Source of the DNA: RUG13409 sp045546135
Lineage (GTDB): Bacteria; Bacillota; Clostridia; Peptostreptococcales; Anaerovoracaceae
Assembly (NCBI GenBank): GCA_045546135.1
Contig: JAZQCD010000006.1
Location: forward strand, 1 to 64,000
Direction: 5' to 3'
Length of the DNA: 64,000 nucleotides
Part shown: positions 61,221 through 64,000 of the stretch, piece by piece
Layout of the letters: the number at the start of each line of letters is the position of its first letter
How positions within the stretch are numbered: the first letter of the stretch is position 1
Program-made: the position numbers and the translations under genes
The notes under the pieces: generated by a model
Databases searched by the model: none
Told to the model about the DNA's origin: nothing
Seen by the model: only the letters and a program-made list of their open reading frames with translations

Positions 61221-61251
61221 ACGGGTAAAGTTTCTCACTTTATCCGTTTTT
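61221..61251 (+). terminator. Terminator after glutamine synthetase
   Basis: An 11-bp stem (ACGGGTAAAGT, 61221-61231; partner 61237-61247, one G-T pair), 5-nt loop, T-rich tail. Confidence 0.85.
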
Positions 61252-61315
61252 ATTTCTTTTTAATTCGAAAAAGAGAAAGACATATATTGATCGATCATTG
61301 ATGAAAGGGGATCGT

Positions 61316-62500
61316 ATGGATCTTAAAAACATAGAGCTTTTGCTTCCTTCGGGAGATATGGAATGCGTAGAGACTGCCATAAGGTACGGCGCTGATGCTG
61401 TGTATCTTGGCGGGCCCTTCATGCAGATGAGAGCAGAGCATGTAGGCTTCGATCTTGAGGATGTAGGCAATGCCTGCTACAAGCTCCACCAGGCCGGAAA
61501 GAAGCTTTACGTCACGGTGAACTGCTTTGCAAATAACGACGAAATACCAAAGCTCGGTTCCTATGCAAAGAACCTGCACATGATAGGCGTAGATGCCATC
61601 ATAGTATCTGATATAGGAGCAATAGCAGAGATCAAGGACAAATGCCCCGATATGGAGATACATCTTTCCACTCAGGCTAACTGCATGAACTACAAAGCAG
61701 CAGAAGTCTATTACAACATGGGTGTAAAGAGGATAGTCCTTGCAAGAGAACTCAGCATAGAAAAGATCGCAGAGATCGCTGCAAACAAGCCAAAGGATCT
61801 TGAACTTGAAGCCTTCATTCATGGCGCCATGTGCATGAGCTATTCAGGAAGATGCATGATCTCAGCCTTCCTTACAGGTCGCTCCGGAAACAGAGGTGAA
61901 TGCGCTCAGGGCTGCAGATGGAACTATCACCTCATGGAAGAAAAACGTCCCGGCGAATATTTCCCCGTAGTCGAATCAGACAGAGGTATGGCTATCTTAA
62001 GTTCAAAAGAGCTTTGCTGCATAGATATATTAGATAAACTTGCAAAAGCAGGCGTCGTATCCTTCAAAGTTGAAGGCCGTATGCGCACTCCGTACTATGT
62101 AGGTACTGTAGCTAATGCATACAGATCCTATCTTGACGGAAAAATGACTGCAAAGGAAGCAAGATCAGAACTTAATACAGTATCCCACAGACCGTACTGC
62201 ACAGGATTTTATGAAGGAGAACCTTCACAGATAGCTCCTGACGACAACGGATATATCCGCGACGCTCTTTATGTGGGCAACGTATCAGAAGGCGGCAAGA
62301 TCCTGACCAGGAATGCTTTTGATCTTGGCGATGAGCTTGAAGTCCTGACTCCCGGAAAAGCGGGAAGAAGCTTCAAAGTAGAGAGGATCATAAACAGTGA
62401 AGGCGAATCCCTTGAAAGATCTTCTCATCCTATGGATACCATAGAGATAAATCTTCCTGAAGACGTCCTTCCCGGAGACATTATCAGAAAGAGAGTGTGA
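61316..62500 (+). CDS. U32-family protein, TrhP/YegQ-like
   Basis: A 394-residue U32 protein; TrhP members (YegQ, YrrO) are needed for tRNA U34 5-hydroxylation, although annotated as peptidases. The TIM-barrel part runs from LLLPSGDMECVETAIRYGAD; AFIHGAMCMSYSGRCMIS and GNRGECAQGCRW hold the conserved cysteines for the Fe-S cluster; the C-terminal beta domain follows. ATG 61316 follows AAAGGGGA; the TTG at 61298 is rejected. A second U32 gene follows after structured element E6. Confidence 0.88.
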   Translation: MDLKNIELLLPSGDMECVETAIRYGADAVYLGGPFMQMRAEHVGFDLEDVGNACYKLHQAGKKLYVTVNCFANNDEIPKLGSYAKNLHMIGVDAIIVSDIGAIAEIKDKCPDMEIHLSTQANCMNYKAAEVYYNMGVKRIVLARELSIEKIAEIAANKPKDLELEAFIHGAMCMSYSGRCMISAFLTGRSGNRGECAQGCRWNYHLMEEKRPGEYFPVVESDRGMAILSSKELCCIDILDKLAKAGVVSFKVEGRMRTPYYVGTVANAYRSYLDGKMTAKEARSELNTVSHRPYCTGFYEGEPSQIAPDDNGYIRDALYVGNVSEGGKILTRNAFDLGDELEVLTPGKAGRSFKVERIINSEGESLERSSHPMDTIEINLPEDVLPGDIIRKRV

Positions 62501-62509
62501 GAACACAAA

Positions 62510-62643
62510 ACTTCAAACAGCATTGACGAGACCTTCCGCAGTGCCGGTTCACGGTGATCGGCGAGCTGAAAGCGAAGACGGAACCGATGAACCGCTGCAC
62601 GAGGACTAAGCGAGAGCGGGTCGAGGAAATGTCTGTTTGAAGT
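62510..62643 (+). ncRNA. Structured intergenic element E6
   Basis: A 134-nt element between two U32 genes. Outer stem ACTTCAAACAG/CTGTTTGAAGT (62510-62520, 62633-62643), then CATT/AATG, a symmetric loop GACGA / GAGGA, then GACC/GGTC, leading to a long arm with GCAG/CTGC, CGGTTCA/TGAACCG and TCGG/CCGA, and a small GC-GAGA-GC tetraloop hairpin. It resembles E1-E5 in setting and outer stem but I cannot align its core with theirs. No T-run. Confidence 0.55.
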
Positions 62644-62655
62644 TAATGTATTGAA

Positions 62656-63912
62656 ATGCTTAATAGCCAACCTGAGATCCTGGCTCCCGTAGGCGGAGAA
62701 GAACAACTTAAAGCAGCCTTAAGATGCGGCGCTGACGCCGTATATTTTGGCTTGCAGAATTTCAATGCCAGAAGGAATGCAAGCAATTTCAACGGAGAGA
62801 ATTTAAAGGATACTATAAGGCAGTGTCACGAACACTCATGCAGAGTGTATATAACCATAAATACTGTAGTTTTTGATGACGAACTTGAGGATGTTTACAA
62901 GGCTGTAGATACTGCTGCAGAAGCAGGAGCTGATGCCCTCATAATACAGGACTTCGCTGTCGCAGCTTATGCAAAAGAGCATTATCCAAAACTCAAGAGA
63001 TTTGCATCGACTCAAATGGCTGTCCATAACAGTGAAGGTGTAAAAGCGCTTTTGAAATGGGGATTTGACAGAGTCGTCCTTGCAAGAGAACTCAGCCTTG
63101 AAGAGATCAAAAAGGTCATAAAGGAAACAGGAGCAGATGTTGAAGTCTTCGTTCACGGAGCTCACTGTATGTCACTTTCAGGTAATTGCTATCTGTCTTC
63201 AATGATAGGAGGCAGGAGCGGAAACAGAGGTCTTTGCGCGCAGCCCTGCAGGCTTGACTGCAATGCATGCGGAAGGGATCATGCTCTGTCTCTAAAGGAC
63301 ATGTCATATATGAAGCATATAAAAGAGCTTTCGGATGCAGGAGTAGGCAGCCTTAAGATAGAAGGCAGGATGAAGAGAGCTGAATATGTTGCTGCTGCAG
63401 TGACTGCATGCAAAAATGCAAGGGACGGCATGCCATATGACATTGAAACTCTTAGATCTGTTTTCAGCAGGAGCGGATTTACTGACGGCTACCTGACAGG
63501 AAAAAGAGATCTTTCCATGTTCGGATACAGGACAAAAGACGATGTCCTTGCTGCATCCGGTGACGTACTAAAAAACCTTGCAAAGCTTTATGAAAAAGAG
63601 ACGCAGAGCGTTCCCATAGATATATATTTCAAAGCAAAAAGAGGAGAAAGAGTAAGCCTTACTTTAAGTGACGGAGAGCTTTGGATAACTGCCGAAGGAG
63701 ACAAGCCTCAGGATGCAAGGACCCAAAGCATGACCATAGATTCAGTCAAAAAGAATCTTACAAAGCTTGGCGGGACCATCTATTCATACAGGGATTTCAA
63801 CGCAGATATAGAGGATGGGCTCATGCTACCAATATCCGCTTTGAACGAACTTAGAAGGAATGCAGTCGCAAAACTGACAGACGAAAGAATAAGCATTTTT
63901 AAAAATGTATAG
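62656..63912 (+). CDS. U32-family protein, RlhA-like, N-terminal part
   Basis: A 418-residue U32 protein; the long form of this branch includes RlhA (YdcP), needed for 23S rRNA C2501 hydroxylation. PEILAPVGGEEQLKAALRCG starts the barrel; VFVHGAHCMSLSGNCYLSSM and GNRGLCAQPCRLDC carry the cluster cysteines; KIEGRMKRAEYVAAAVTACK follows. Family proteins usually continue for another 250-350 residues, while this frame stops at 63912 with the next frame overlapping, so the protein seems split. Confidence 0.85.
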   Translation: MLNSQPEILAPVGGEEQLKAALRCGADAVYFGLQNFNARRNASNFNGENLKDTIRQCHEHSCRVYITINTVVFDDELEDVYKAVDTAAEAGADALIIQDFAVAAYAKEHYPKLKRFASTQMAVHNSEGVKALLKWGFDRVVLARELSLEEIKKVIKETGADVEVFVHGAHCMSLSGNCYLSSMIGGRSGNRGLCAQPCRLDCNACGRDHALSLKDMSYMKHIKELSDAGVGSLKIEGRMKRAEYVAAAVTACKNARDGMPYDIETLRSVFSRSGFTDGYLTGKRDLSMFGYRTKDDVLAASGDVLKNLAKLYEKETQSVPIDIYFKAKRGERVSLTLSDGELWITAEGDKPQDARTQSMTIDSVKKNLTKLGGTIYSYRDFNADIEDGLMLPISALNELRRNAVAKLTDERISIFKNV

Positions 63913-64000
63913 ACTCAGATTCAATACAATTTCACAGCTTTTTGATGTACCGGGGGATGCCCAGGTGGTTTTACCTGCAGAAGATCTTTTTAAGGAGATC
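63905..64000 (+). CDS. Start of a further U32-type reading frame, cut by window end
   Basis: An ATG at 63905 opens a -1 frame overlapping the preceding stop (ATGTATAG) and stays open to the window end (32 codons). The peptide (MYRLRFNTISQLFDVPGDAQ, then VVLPAEDLFKEI) fits the region that follows the barrel in long U32 proteins. Either a natural two-gene version or a frameshifted single gene. Confidence 0.6.
   Translation, partial: MYRLRFNTISQLFDVPGDAQVVLPAEDLFKEI

Noticed and set aside
63890..63912. Programmed -1 frameshift site at the end of the U32 frame
   Set aside because: The T5A5 run does not fit the X XXY YYZ slippery heptamer in the reading frame used; an overlapping ATG explains the continuation more simply.

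Overview
The window looks like a chromosomal segment of an anaerobic, low-to-mid GC Clostridia-type Firmicute. Pointers are the single-chain Fe-S serine dehydratase, RNase M5, PepF, a FeoA-FeoB fusion, type III glutamine synthetase, two kinds of U32 protein and an ECF-type Ni/Co transporter. I cannot assign a genus. Almost all of it is ordinary housekeeping DNA in compact operons. I see no rRNA, tRNA, insertion sequence, prophage or CRISPR array.

Layout. 0-3.8 kb: a YgiQ-type radical SAM gene with a disrupted, partly duplicated 5' end, a cyclophilin, an HTH-Uma2 fusion gene with a palindrome over its promoter, and a HicAB locus whose toxin gene is reduced to a stub. 3.8-8.4 kb (minus strand): ThiT, then a three-gene operon of alpha/beta hydrolase, GPH-type transporter and phosphodiester glycosidase. 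8.4-12.7 kb: a small membrane protein, a SprT-like metalloprotein behind a palindromic promoter, the CbiMN-CbiQ-CbiO transporter behind a C4TAG4 operator-like site, and YbaK. 12.8-14.9 kb: an AT-richer accessory pair (HTH protein plus HipA-like kinase) and a lipoprotein. 15-30.5 kb: peptidases, RNase M5, a large ABC permease, FeoAB, amidohydrolase, serine dehydratase, peptidase T and an acyltransferase-like protein. 30.6-35.8 kb (minus): surface 5'-nucleotidase and the TrkH-TrkA potassium system. 35.9-41.4 kb: Der, MiaB, YbaB, RecR, Lgt and an AIM24 protein. 41.5-45.7 kb (minus): XdhC and a large hybrid histidine kinase. 46-64 kb: YchF, then a long purine operon (purE-C-F-M-N-O-H-D-L), glutamine synthetase and three U32-type reading frames.

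The purine cluster covers most steps from PRPP to IMP, with three features to note: the PurF lacks the N-terminal nucleophile cysteine, the last two steps are split between a PurO-type cyclohydrolase and a stand-alone AICAR transformylase, and no purK or purB lies in the window. Glutamine synthetase directly follows PurL, a glutamine consumer.

The main unexplained signal is a family of large (about 160-185 nt), strongly base-paired intergenic elements at 19280-19451, 27870-28038, 38655-38815, 52436-52619 and 53862-54043, in both orientations. All share one asymmetric internal loop (CTAA opposite T or TA) between two helices whose sequences differ from copy to copy while pairing is kept. A sixth structured element (62510-62643) may be a separate class. 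I do not recognise any of them as a known riboswitch, ribozyme or insertion sequence.
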